64,000 nucleotides of DNA from Neobacillus mesonae (GCF_001636315.1 NZ_KV440949.1:168703-232702); one strand, 5' to 3'; positions 44,022 to 52,612 are shown, counted from the first letter of the stretch. Numbers and translations: made by a program. The notes: generated by a model from the sequence alone, not told the origin.

Positions 44022-45497
44022 TCATTTAAAATTTAATTCTTTTAACACGCTTTTAACGATTTCCATAATTTCCGCCTTTGAAACACTTGGTTCGGAATAT
44101 GAAGCGCTTTCTTTAAATCCAGTATTTCTTGGTGGAGCCTCATTTTTCATTTCCCGAATGCCAAAGGCAATTCGTTTCTTGTTCAATAAATGTTCTGGTC
44201 CAATATTATCCGATGAAATATTATTCCCGTAGGTACCACAGCCAAGAGTCAACGACGGTGAGATCCCGGTTGTTGCCCCAATTCCACCAAAGGTTGTACC
44301 AGAATTCACGACCACCCGTGAAGCTTTTTGTGTGATACCAAAGCTTTCAATCAATTGCTGATCTTCACAATGTATTCCAACCGTATGGCCTAGTCCGCCA
44401 ATTTCAAGCAGTTCATTACAGACCTTACCAGCTTCCTCTTCATTTGCGACAGTGTAAAAAGCAAGAATAGGTGACAACTTCTCCAATGAAATTGGATGCT
44501 CTTTACCTATATTCGTTTCTTCTGCCACTAGTAATCTAGTATCCTCGGAAACGATAATACCCGCAATTTTCGCGATGTCTCTCGGTGATCTCCCTACAAT
44601 TTCAGGGTTTAAACCGCTTCCGCGGAAAATAATTGCTTCTACTCTTTGCTTCTCATAATCATCTAAGAAATATGCCCCTTGTTGTTCTAGTGCAGATTTC
44701 ACTTTGTTCTTAATCGCTTTATCCACCACAAGGGCTTGCTCAGAGGCACAAATGGTACCATAGTCAAACGTTTTACTATGGACAATTTGACTCACAGCTC
44801 TTGCTAAATTTGCACTTGAATGAATATATACTGGGACATTTCCAGAGCCAACGCCATATGCCGGCTTACCTGAACTGTAAGCTGTCTTCACCATGCCCGG
44901 ACCGCCCGTAGCTAGAATTAAATCTGTATCCTTATGCTTCATTAATTCCTGTGCTGATGCAAGTGTCGGTTTTTTGATACAGGTAATTATCCCATCTGGT
45001 GCCCCAGCCTTTTTTGCCGCTTCCATTAGGATATTTGCTGCTTCATTTGTACATTTAGCTGCCGAAGGATGCGGGCTGAAAACAATCGCATTTCTTGACT
45101 TAATGGCAATTAATGCTTTAAAAATAACCGTTGACGTAGGGTTCGTAGATGGGATGATTCCCGCCACCACTCCAACTGGTTCGGCTGCCTCCAGCACTTT
45201 CTTTTCGTTATCACGTGAAATGATTCCAACTGTCTTTTTATCCTTAATAGATTCATAAACATCTTTAGCAGAGAAAAGATTTTTTGTCATTTTATCTTCC
45301 ATTTTGCCAAATCCTGTTTCATCAACCGCCATTGCTGCAAGTCTGCCTGCTTCTCTCATAGCAGCCTGGGCCATGCAGTGTACGATTTGATCAACCCGTT
45401 CCTGTGTCATATTTGCCATTGCCTTTTGTGCCGCTTTAGCTAATTTCAGATTTTCTCTCGCCTCTTGAATCGATTCAAGATCGGTATCCAAGTACAT
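44022..45497 (-). CDS. CoA-acylating aldehyde dehydrogenase with encapsulation peptide (phosphonate locus)
   Basis: An EutE/PduP-type enzyme of about 491 residues with catalytic Cys near residue 250 in DYGTICASEQ, cofactor motifs GIIPSTNPTSTVIFK and ATGGPGMVKTAYSSGKPAYGVG, and a C-terminal amphipathic helix after a flexible linker (SKAEIMEIVKSVLKELNF). In this operon its substrate should be the acetaldehyde freed by PhnX, giving acetyl-CoA and NADH. ATG 45497 overlaps the stop of the preceding shell gene (TGATG); a GTG at 45500 is also possible. Confidence 0.93.
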   Translation of the reverse strand: MYLDTDLESIQEARENLKLAKAAQKAMANMTQERVDQIVHCMAQAAMREAGRLAAMAVDETGFGKMEDKMTKNLFSAKDVYESIKDKKTVGIISRDNEKKVLEAAEPVGVVAGIIPSTNPTSTVIFKALIAIKSRNAIVFSPHPSAAKCTNEAANILMEAAKKAGAPDGIITCIKKPTLASAQELMKHKDTDLILATGGPGMVKTAYSSGKPAYGVGSGNVPVYIHSSANLARAVSQIVHSKTFDYGTICASEQALVVDKAIKNKVKSALEQQGAYFLDDYEKQRVEAIIFRGSGLNPEIVGRSPRDIAKIAGIIVSEDTRLLVAEETNIGKEHPISLEKLSPILAFYTVANEEEAGKVCNELLEIGGLGHTVGIHCEDQQLIESFGITQKASRVVVNSGTTFGGIGATTGISPSLTLGCGTYGNNISSDNIGPEHLLNKKRIAFGIREMKNEAPPRNTGFKESASYSEPSVSKAEIMEIVKSVLKELNFK

Positions 45498-46000
45498 CAC
45501 TTATCGCCGCCTTTCCCTGTTTGGAACTTTACAATCACTTGAATTAACTCCTCTTTTTTCGTCTTTGCTATTTCATCTGGCGATAACGGAAAATGTTCTA
45601 AGGAGTGTGCAATTTCGCGAAGCTCCTGCAAATTCTTTTTATTTAAATCTCGATTATTTTTTTCTTGTGTACTTGACTCTTGTACTTCCTGACTAGATGG
45701 TTTCTCATTTTCTTCCGTTAACTGAGGAAAGAGCATTTGAATGACATTTTCATCCGGTCTAGGAATAACATGTGAGTGTCGATGTTGACCAACTATTTTG
45801 GCTGTGTCTGTTCCAACATCGACAGCGCTTTTTACTGAAGCCACATCGCCAATGATGTAAATCGTTACAATCCCCGAATCCGCCTTCTGATAGGTGGTAA
45901 CCATCACATCGGCCGCTTTGGCAGCAGCATCGGCAGCAGCTACCATTGCCGGAAAACCAATTGTCTCGACCATCCCGAGTGCATAGGTATGTTTTTTCAA
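45497..46000 (-). CDS. BMC-H shell protein with C-terminal Rho-N/SAP-like domain
   Basis: A 167-residue protein. Residues 4-90 are a BMC domain (YALGMVETIGFPAMVAAADAAAKAADV, HSHVIPRPDENVI). A Glu/Ser-rich linker of about 25 residues follows. The last 45 residues (DLNKKNLQELREIAHSLEHF, then AKTKKEELIQVIVKF) match the helix-extended loop-helix pattern of Rho N-terminal/SAP/LEM-like domains, which often bind nucleic acids. EutK also joins a BMC domain to a nucleic-acid-binding-like fold, but of another type. TTG start at 46000 with GAGAGGTGA. Confidence 0.85.
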   Translation of the reverse strand: MKKHTYALGMVETIGFPAMVAAADAAAKAADVMVTTYQKADSGIVTIYIIGDVASVKSAVDVGTDTAKIVGQHRHSHVIPRPDENVIQMLFPQLTEENEKPSSQEVQESSTQEKNNRDLNKKNLQELREIAHSLEHFPLSPDEIAKTKKEELIQVIVKFQTGKGGDK

Positions 46001-46054
46001 TTAAAATCACCTCTCCATCTCTCGGTTGCTAATATTTAGAATTCTAAGTATTTT

Positions 46055-46864
46055 TTAATCTCCGTTGGCTAAACGCTGGTTAATTTTTGGAATTAATTTA
46101 TCCAGTTCGCCAATACTGTCAATGACATAATGAGCTCCTGCGTCTTTAAATCTTTTCGTAACAGTCTCTAGCTTTTCTGCCAGTGTATCAGGGTCAAGCG
46201 CATTCACTTCGTGTTCCTTCAGTCCAAGTTCACTGCCGCCTTTTAGAATACCAACACTCCATGCCCCGGCATTTACACCCTCTTTAATATCACTGATTGT
46301 ATCTCCTACTTTTATAATATGTTTCATTGGGTAAACCCCAAGATTCATGGCATTTTGATAGCACATCCATGGATACGGCCTTCCTGCAGGAACATCACTT
46401 GGAGTGATCATAAAATCAGGTGCATAACCCATTTTTTTCGCTTCAGGTGCCACTACAGCCATCATTTCTGCAGTATACCCTGTAGTCGAGCCAATTTTGA
46501 TTCCCTGTTTTCTTAATCTTTCTACTAGTTCTACTGCCCCAGGAATCGGTGTACAATAGTTTCGAAGAATAGAAAACAACATTGGCTCAAAGTCGGCATA
46601 CAAATCATCAACATCTTTTTTCTCCGGAAGTTGACCAAACTTTTCTTTCCAGACCTGCGCGATGCGATCCATTTGACACATGACGTTAATATGATCCCAC
46701 TTTAAAAGACCCATTGGCGCCCGTGCTTCCTCGTCTAATACTTCAATACCTCTTTTTCTAAAGATTTCAATAAATACATCTAAAGGTGCAAAACAGCCAT
46801 AGTCTACTGTGGTGCCTGCCCAGTCAAAAATAACAGCTTCAATCTGGGGAGTTTGATTTCCCAA
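46055..46864 (-). CDS. phnX: phosphonoacetaldehyde hydrolase (phosphonatase)
   Basis: A 269-residue HAD-superfamily phosphonatase: phosphonoacetaldehyde + water gives acetaldehyde + phosphate. The nucleophile Asp14 is in FDWAGTTVDYG, and the Schiff-base Lys55 in APMGLLKWDHINVM, which sets PhnX apart from other HAD enzymes. KVGDTISDIKEGVNAGAWSVG carries the Mg2+ aspartates. No encapsulation peptide is visible at either end. TTG start with GGAGG nine bases upstream. It stands 54 bp before the shell gene in the same direction, directly tying phosphonate cleavage to the microcompartment. Confidence 0.95.
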   Translation of the reverse strand: MGNQTPQIEAVIFDWAGTTVDYGCFAPLDVFIEIFRKRGIEVLDEEARAPMGLLKWDHINVMCQMDRIAQVWKEKFGQLPEKKDVDDLYADFEPMLFSILRNYCTPIPGAVELVERLRKQGIKIGSTTGYTAEMMAVVAPEAKKMGYAPDFMITPSDVPAGRPYPWMCYQNAMNLGVYPMKHIIKVGDTISDIKEGVNAGAWSVGILKGGSELGLKEHEVNALDPDTLAEKLETVTKRFKDAGAHYVIDSIGELDKLIPKINQRLANGD

Positions 46865-47005
46865 AACACGAACCCTCCTTTATCAGCAACTAATCCAACA
46901 GCATAGAATTGTTAAATTTGCTATTTTATTAGTTCATCCATTCTTTTAGGAACATAGGGGTTTTCTTAATAAAATTACCTGTTCCACTATTCATTCAATT
47001 TGTGT

Positions 47006-48202
47006 TTAAGCATTTGCAGATATTTCTTCTTCGGATTCCATTTTGATTTCTTCAATTACCTCATGTACATGAATCCCGCGTTTCTTCAATTCTTCGAAAA
47101 TCATTGTCGGTTCGAATGCTTCTTCAGGAATTAAAACACCTGTTTTTTTCACTAAGCCTTTAGCAATAATTTCCGTGGCAATCGCCATTGGAATGCCGAC
47201 ATTTCTTGTATAAGCCCTTAATTTCTCCCAGCCTTTGACGGATCCGTCACTTGCAGGATGGGTATGATAAAGGACATGACGTTTCTTTATGCCGTCCTTA
47301 TTACCGACAACTTCTATATGAAGGGAGTAGCCATATAATTCTGTTTCTTGACCTTCTCTGGATTGGATTAAGTATTCTCCTATTACATCCATAACCCCTA
47401 TTTCATTACCATTTATTTTTATTTTTGGATTTCGCATAATCCCGTAATCATAAAGTGCTCGAACAAGCTGCATATTTTTCTGCGGCCATGTCCCTCTTAC
47501 TTCAATTAATTGCACACCTTTATGCTCAAGTGCTTTTGCTAGTGTGCGAGTTTCTGAATGTGGAATGATATATTGTACGGTTTCACCATATGGTTCTGGA
47601 AGCTGAATTTTTCTAGGTCGTGCAAATGGAGGAACCTGAACAAACTGACCCTTTTCATATACAATCCGGCCTGGAAGATCTGGGTCATATTCATAGGTAG
47701 TTGTTTCTGTGATGGATTTTGAAAACGCAATTGGCCGGAAGGAACCGTGGCTGACTCTTACTTCCTCTACTTCATCTAATTGGTTAGCAGCATGCATAAC
47801 CATCATTTGAGTGACCCCTGGAGTCATTCCAAAACCAGGCACTGCGGTGCGGTTGTTCTTTTTGAATATTTCAGAATATTCATCTTCGGCTCCAAAGCCA
47901 TTTAGATTTATTCCATGACATCGTGCTTCAGCAATACAGGCGGTTGAACGGCCGTTTAGTGTAATAGCGGTACCATCCATAACAATATCGTAGCCCTTCA
48001 TCTTCTGAACAGTTTCATCATGATCAAATACATTTACTTTGACAAAGCTAACACGCGGATCATTAAGTTCTCTTACCAGCTCTAATCCAATTTCCTCATT
48101 AAAATCAGCGATCGTGATAGCATCAAATTCTGAATACTCTACTAAATCTAATACCGCCTCTCTGCAAATCCTGCCTGCACCACCCAAGCAAAAAACTTTC
48201 AT
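47006..48202 (-). CDS. saccharopine dehydrogenase-like NAD(P)-dependent oxidoreductase
   Basis: A 398-residue protein of the saccharopine/carboxynorspermidine dehydrogenase group. The N-terminal Rossmann loop is VFCLGGAGRICREAVLDLVE, followed by TIADFNEEIGLELV and a second domain with GFGMTPGVTQMMVMHAANQLDEV. ATG 48202 follows AGGAGG; an upstream in-frame codon (48235) lacks one. It is the first gene after the tandem-repeat operator and precedes phnX, so it probably takes part in phosphonate use, for example on an amine/aldehyde or alanine conjugate. The substrate is unknown. Confidence 0.72.
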   Translation of the reverse strand: MKVFCLGGAGRICREAVLDLVEYSEFDAITIADFNEEIGLELVRELNDPRVSFVKVNVFDHDETVQKMKGYDIVMDGTAITLNGRSTACIAEARCHGINLNGFGAEDEYSEIFKKNNRTAVPGFGMTPGVTQMMVMHAANQLDEVEEVRVSHGSFRPIAFSKSITETTTYEYDPDLPGRIVYEKGQFVQVPPFARPRKIQLPEPYGETVQYIIPHSETRTLAKALEHKGVQLIEVRGTWPQKNMQLVRALYDYGIMRNPKIKINGNEIGVMDVIGEYLIQSREGQETELYGYSLHIEVVGNKDGIKKRHVLYHTHPASDGSVKGWEKLRAYTRNVGIPMAIATEIIAKGLVKKTGVLIPEEAFEPTMIFEELKKRGIHVHEVIEEIKMESEEEISANA

Positions 48203-48251
48203 ACCTTTCCTCCTCTTAAAATTAAAAATTTTCACTCAATTAATGAGTTGA

Positions 48252-48300
48252 CTTGAGTATATCACAAGTTATTTGGTTTGTCTTGGTTTTTCTTGGTTCT
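48252..48300. promoter_or_regulatory. promoter and triple 10-bp repeat operator of the phnX-microcompartment operon
   Basis: Three direct repeats with a 10-bp period fill 48271-48300 (ATTTGGTTTG, TCTTGGTTTT, TCTTGGTTCT). On the minus strand they are followed by TTGTGATATACT (TATACT as -10). The phase of the repeats on one face of the helix, and a DeoR gene next door, make a DeoR-type operator the best guess. Confidence 0.6.
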
Positions 48301-48360
48301 TTTTAAATTTATTTTACATTTTTGCTCATTAATATACTTAAAACCAAGAGATATAAAGAA

Positions 48361-48390
48361 AAACCGCCATGTAATAAAACAAGGCGGTTT
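48361..48390 (-). terminator. terminator of deoR-mgtC (cluster 2)
   Basis: AAACCGCC/GGCGGTTT arms with a 14-nt loop and TTTTTC on the minus strand. Confidence 0.75.
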
Positions 48391-48404
48391 AAACTATATT
48401 TGGG

Positions 48405-48923
48405 TCATCCAGAACTTCGCTGGAAAGGACGTTGTTTTTCACTTTGATCAATAGCTGATAAATGTCTATTTTCGATAAACTGACCGATTTTTGCCAAGAT
48501 AAACGTAATAAACACAGAGGCCAATACAATTCCGTAGAAACCGGCGCCGATTCCGATGCCGACACCTCCTGCGAAAAAAACCATGGCTGCTGAGGTCAAT
48601 CCTTTTACTTGTAATCCGTCTTTTAGAATAAGACCGGCCCCTAAAAAACCTAAGCCTGAAACAATTTGTGCTGTTAAGCGCATTGGGTCCATTCGGTTAT
48701 TAATGTTCGAATTTCCAAAAACCTCTGCACTGTAGATTGAAACAATTGTAATTAAGGTACACGATACAGAAACATAAGTGAAAGTTTTAAGACCGGCCGG
48801 TTTATTTTTTGCACTTCGGTCCCAGCCGATTACCATACCGAGAAGTGCGCTAATGACAAGCCTGAGATATACTTCGACATTTTTCCATAGATGGTCTTCG
48901 TATAAGACTCCCAAGTGCTCCAT
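48405..48923 (-). CDS. MgtC/SapB family membrane protein (paralogue 2)
   Basis: A 172-residue MgtC/SapB protein, virtually the same as paralogue 1 from SALLG through ITFILAKI, with a different C-terminal tail. It follows the DeoR gene in the same transcript, next to the phosphonate operon. In enterobacteria MgtC acts on the PhoR phosphate sensor and lowers phosphate uptake. A role in handling phosphate released by PhnX is an inference from position. Confidence 0.85.
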   Translation of the reverse strand: MEHLGVLYEDHLWKNVEVYLRLVISALLGMVIGWDRSAKNKPAGLKTFTYVSVSCTLITIVSIYSAEVFGNSNINNRMDPMRLTAQIVSGLGFLGAGLILKDGLQVKGLTSAAMVFFAGGVGIGIGAGFYGIVLASVFITFILAKIGQFIENRHLSAIDQSEKQRPFQRSSG

Positions 48924-48987
48924 TTTACATGCCTCCTTTTAGGCAGTGAAATACCTTAATTCCAGAGGAGCCTTCGCTTATTTTTAG

Positions 48988-49776
48988 TTATTGGGAAGCC
49001 GCCAGCCACTCGACTTCATTTTCTCTTAGCATATGTTCCCAATCTTCCGGATGCGGTTGGTCACAAATAATCATGCTGATGTCTTTTAAATCTGCCATTT
49101 TAAAATTCGTTCGTTTTCCGACTTTGGAATGGTCAATTAGTAAGATCGTCTTATTGGAATGTTCAATCAATTTTTTCGTTACCATTCCCTTTGAATAATC
49201 ATATCCAGTAATTCCATCGTCCTTTGAAAGTCCATCTGCAGATATAAAGTATTTGTCAACATAAATATTGTCAAGCATTTCCATTGTAAAACCGCCTGTA
49301 ACCCGATGATGGACGGTATTAATTTCCCCGCCCAATACGAAGATTTTCCCTGTGAAAACATTTTGCTGGCTTAATTCAATGAGGACGGAAAGAGCGTTAA
49401 TTGAAGTGGTAAAAATCGTTAAGTTTCGTTTTTTTTGCAGGTTTTTTACCAATTGTAATGGAGTACTTCCATCATCTATCGCAATTACATCGTTATCATT
49501 AATTAAATTAGCGGCCATTTCTCCAATTTTTTTCTTCTCATCTGAATGGATTACTTCCCGTTCCGATGTAGAAGGTTCTTCATCAAAAAACGCAAGATTA
49601 ATTGCCCCGCCGTAAACTTTTTTGAGTTTTTCCTCCTGATGCAGTTCATCTAAATATTTTCGAATAGTTTCAGTTGATACCTCAAGCATTTCTGACAGGT
49701 CTCTAACCTTCACCTTACCCTTTATTTCTAGTAATTCAAGTATTTTTCTTTTTCGTTCTTCTCCCGCTAATGACAA
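48988..49776 (-). CDS. DeoR family transcriptional regulator (phosphonate cluster)
   Basis: A DeoR-type regulator of about 262 residues. The N-terminal HTH (LSEMLEVSTETIRKYLDELH) precedes the sensor domain (DVIAIDDGSTPLQLVKNL, then FVLGGEINTVHHRVTGGFTMEML). TTG 49776 fits the distance from GGGGTGA; a GTG at 49785 lies inside that site. It is encoded between phnW and the phnX operon and is the best candidate to read an AEP-pathway intermediate. Probable targets are the tandem repeats at 48271, 52573, 37854 and 59385. Confidence 0.82.
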   Translation of the reverse strand: MSLAGEERKRKILELLEIKGKVKVRDLSEMLEVSTETIRKYLDELHQEEKLKKVYGGAINLAFFDEEPSTSEREVIHSDEKKKIGEMAANLINDNDVIAIDDGSTPLQLVKNLQKKRNLTIFTTSINALSVLIELSQQNVFTGKIFVLGGEINTVHHRVTGGFTMEMLDNIYVDKYFISADGLSKDDGITGYDYSKGMVTKKLIEHSNKTILLIDHSKVGKRTNFKMADLKDISMIICDQPHPEDWEHMLRENEVEWLAASQ

Positions 49777-49822
49777 GACATTCACCCCATGATAAATATT
49801 TCCATTATAATTATACTACTTG

Positions 49823-49862
49823 AAAAGGAAAGAATCATCAAAAACAAGAATTCTTTCCTTTT
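49823..49862. terminator. terminator between phnW and deoR
   Basis: Perfect 13-bp arms AAAAGGAAAGAAT/ATTCTTTCCTTTT with a 14-nt loop. The minus strand continues to the deoR promoter (GTATAATTATAAT). Confidence 0.7.
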
Positions 49863-49908
49863 TCCTTGGTTTTATCCGAGTCCTAACAGTATTAGCGGAA
49901 GAAAGACA

Positions 49909-51054
49909 TTATTTACTTTGGCTTTCTTCAAAAACAGGGCTAAGCCAATATCTACTTTCTTCAATCGCCTTTAATAATAATTCGATATTATGCTGACGTA
50001 CATCACCGATATTTCCAATACGGAACGTATCTAGATCTAATACTTTACCAGGATAAATTACAAAGCCTTTTTCTTTTAATTTATTATAGAAGACAACAAA
50101 TTCAAAATTTTCAGTCTTCGGATAATAAAAGGACGTAATTATCGGTGATTGTAAATCTTCTGAAAGGATTGGTTCGAAGCCGAGCTGCTTCATTCCTTCA
50201 GATAATGTCTTCTGATTATTTTTATATCTAGCAGCTCGCTGACTTACTCCGCCTTCTTCTTCAAGTTCTTTTAGTGCCTGTGCAAAAGCTCTTACTACAT
50301 GTGTAGGGGAGGTAAAACGCCACTTGCCATTCTGCTCTTCCATCGTTTTCCATTGGTCATAAAGATCAAGCGATATAGACCTTGCATTATCTTGGCATTT
50401 TTCAAACTCTTCCGTTTTAACAATGGCAAAACCAAATCCTGGTACACCTTCAATACACTTGTTTGCACTGCTAATAATATAATCGATTTGAAGATCATCA
50501 ATATCGAGTTCAACACCTCCTAAGCTACTCATCGCATCAACAATATAGATTTTATTATATGTTTTTACGATTTTGCTTACCTTTTCAATAGGGTTTAACA
50601 TACCGGTTGTTGTCTCACAGTGAACTATTGCAACATGAGTGATATCCGGATCGTTTTCTAATTGATTCGTTAACCTGTTTAAATCTAACCCTTCAACCTC
50701 TCCGCTTTCTAACACCACTGTGTTGATCCCTAATTTGTTTGAAATTTTTGCAATTCGGTGCCCATAAACCCCATTTGCTATAACTAATAATTTCCCATCC
50801 TCTGGCAGTACAGTCCCAATAACAGATTCAACGGTGAATGTGCCGCTTCCCTGCATCAGAACAGCCGAGTATTTTTCAACTGACTTTGTCGCAAGGTTTA
50901 CCAGTTTTTGGCGGACCCCCTGTACAATATTATTATAATCATCATCCCATGTACACCAGTCCTTCATCATCGCCAGCCTTACAGTGTCAGTCGTAGTTAA
51001 TGGTCCGGGTGTTAATAATAAATACGGATTATTCATCATTTCATTTTGAGTCAT
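49909..51054 (-). CDS. phnW: 2-aminoethylphosphonate--pyruvate transaminase
   Basis: A 381-residue PLP-dependent class V aminotransferase: AEP + pyruvate gives phosphonoacetaldehyde + L-alanine. The N-terminal [28 protein letters not shown] is a PhnW hallmark. [13 protein letters not shown] and the Schiff-base lysine in [15 protein letters not shown] (near residue 195) are intact. Length is normal. ATG 51054 with AAGGAG. It lies 65 bp downstream of the MHS transporter and ends in a terminator. No encapsulation peptide is visible. Confidence 0.95.
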   Translation of the reverse strand: MTQNEMMNNPYLLLTPGPLTTTDTVRLAMMKDWCTWDDDYNNIVQGVRQKLVNLATKSVEKYSAVLMQGSGTFTVESVIGTVLPEDGKLLVIANGVYGHRIAKISNKLGINTVVLESGEVEGLDLNRLTNQLENDPDITHVAIVHCETTTGMLNPIEKVSKIVKTYNKIYIVDAMSSLGGVELDIDDLQIDYIISSANKCIEGVPGFGFAIVKTEEFEKCQDNARSISLDLYDQWKTMEEQNGKWRFTSPTHVVRAFAQALKELEEEGGVSQRAARYKNNQKTLSEGMKQLGFEPILSEDLQSPIITSFYYPKTENFEFVVFYNKLKEKGFVIYPGKVLDLDTFRIGNIGDVRQHNIELLLKAIEESRYWLSPVFEESQSK

Positions 51055-51119
51055 AGTTTACTTCTCCTTAGAATGGTTATTATTTTTACCTAAATGAACG
51101 GGTATTGCCTCAATAATCG

Positions 51120-52436
51120 TTATGATGCTGTATTGATTCGCTTTTTCATTCCTTCTTTTTCTTCTTCACTCATCCCCTTAATGAGGCTTACACAAATAAG
51201 CGACATTACACCTAATAGCATCAGATAAATAGCTGCTGGAACCCATGAGCCATGGAAGGCAGCAACTAATGAAGTTGCAATGAGGGGAGCAGTTCCACCG
51301 AATATTGCCGCTCCTAGCTGGTATCCAACCGAAATTCCAGTGTATCGAACTTCTGCTCGGAACATTTCGGAGAACATTGTGCCCAATACCGCAGTAATGA
51401 CTGACCATAATGCATAACCGATCATAACGGCAATTGTCAGTAGAAGAATTGACTTTTTTGACAGTAAATAGAAATACGGCATTGAAAATAGAATGACACC
51501 AAGTGTACCGGAAACAAAAACTTTCTTACGTCCAACATGGTCAGATAGTCTTCCCATTAATGGAATCATCACCAATGAGATCAAAGTTCCAATAGTGATT
51601 GCATTAAGCACTGGACCTTCCGGCATTTTCAATGTATTGGTAGCGTAAGAAATTCCAAAAGTAGCGAAGATATAGAATGGAGCTGTTTCAATTGCCTTTG
51701 CTCCTGTAGTCAAAATAATTTCCTTCCAGTGATATTTAAACGTATCGACAATTGGTAATTTTGATACCGCTCCTTCTTCCTTTGCTTGTTGGAAATCAGG
51801 TGTTTCTTCCAATCCATTTCGTATCCACAACCCAAGGAAAACCAACACTAGACTTCCGATAAAGGGTACGCGCCAGCCCCATGCTAGAAATTGTGCATCG
51901 GGTAATAATCGTAATAGCGCCATGGTTGCAGTTGCGAGGATCATCCCCACTGCTGCGCCCATCATGGGAACACTTCCGGCAAAACCCCGTTTCTTCTTAT
52001 CGGAGTATTCAACAGCGAGCAATACTGCTCCCCCCCATTCTCCGCCAACAGCAATTCCCTGGATTAATCTAAGCAGCACGAGGAGGATAGGAGCCCAAAT
52101 ACCTATCGTTTCATATACCGGTAAAAAACCAATTAACGCTGTGCTTATTCCCATTATCGCTAGTGTATACACCAACGATTTCTTCCTGCCAATCTTATCA
52201 CCGATATGGCTGAAGATCACCCCGCCGAGCGGACGGAAGAAATAAGGAATTCCAAAAGATGCCAAAGAAATCAAAAGACCAACAGTTGGATCGAAATTCG
52301 GGAAGAAAAGTTTGTTGAACACAAGAGCTGCAACAGTTCCATATAAAAGGTAGTCATAATACTCAATTGAACTTCCTATTAAACTTGCAACTAACGCCTT
52401 TTTCCTCACCTTTTTTGTTTGGACATTTGCTGACAT
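51120..52436 (-). CDS. MHS-family major facilitator transporter
   Basis: A 438-residue, 12-helix transporter of the metabolite:H+ symporter family (ProP/KgtP/ShiA relatives). IGSSIEYYDYLLYGTVAAL at the start, HIGDKIGRKKSLV between helices 2 and 3 and RLIQGIAVGGEWGGAVLLAVEY are typical. ATG 52436 with GGGGAGG; an upstream TTG in frame contains that site. It precedes phnW in a two-gene unit, so proton-driven uptake of AEP or a related zwitterion is a fair inference. Confidence 0.83.
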   Translation of the reverse strand: MSANVQTKKVRKKALVASLIGSSIEYYDYLLYGTVAALVFNKLFFPNFDPTVGLLISLASFGIPYFFRPLGGVIFSHIGDKIGRKKSLVYTLAIMGISTALIGFLPVYETIGIWAPILLVLLRLIQGIAVGGEWGGAVLLAVEYSDKKKRGFAGSVPMMGAAVGMILATATMALLRLLPDAQFLAWGWRVPFIGSLVLVFLGLWIRNGLEETPDFQQAKEEGAVSKLPIVDTFKYHWKEIILTTGAKAIETAPFYIFATFGISYATNTLKMPEGPVLNAITIGTLISLVMIPLMGRLSDHVGRKKVFVSGTLGVILFSMPYFYLLSKKSILLLTIAVMIGYALWSVITAVLGTMFSEMFRAEVRYTGISVGYQLGAAIFGGTAPLIATSLVAAFHGSWVPAAIYLMLLGVMSLICVSLIKGMSEEEKEGMKKRINTAS

Positions 52437-52561
52437 AAAAGACCTCCCCAATTACTAAGATTAAAGTTCGATGTCTGTAAACGCTTACCTGTAAACCCTG
52501 TATTAAGAATACCATTATTTCTGACAATTGTGAATAGTTTTTTCGATATTTTTTTGTTTTT

Positions 52562-52612
52562 TCTTTGTTCTCGTATCATCATTTGGTTGTTTTTAGTTTG
52601 TTTTATTATTTA
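52562..52612. promoter_or_regulatory. tandem-repeat region upstream of the MHS-phnW unit
   Basis: The plus strand reads GTATCATCATTTGGTTG followed by TTTTTAGTTTG (from 52573), and TTTGTTTTTTCTTTG lies just before. This is a weaker version of the motif at 48257 and 37854, with units spaced about 10 bp. Confidence 0.4.
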
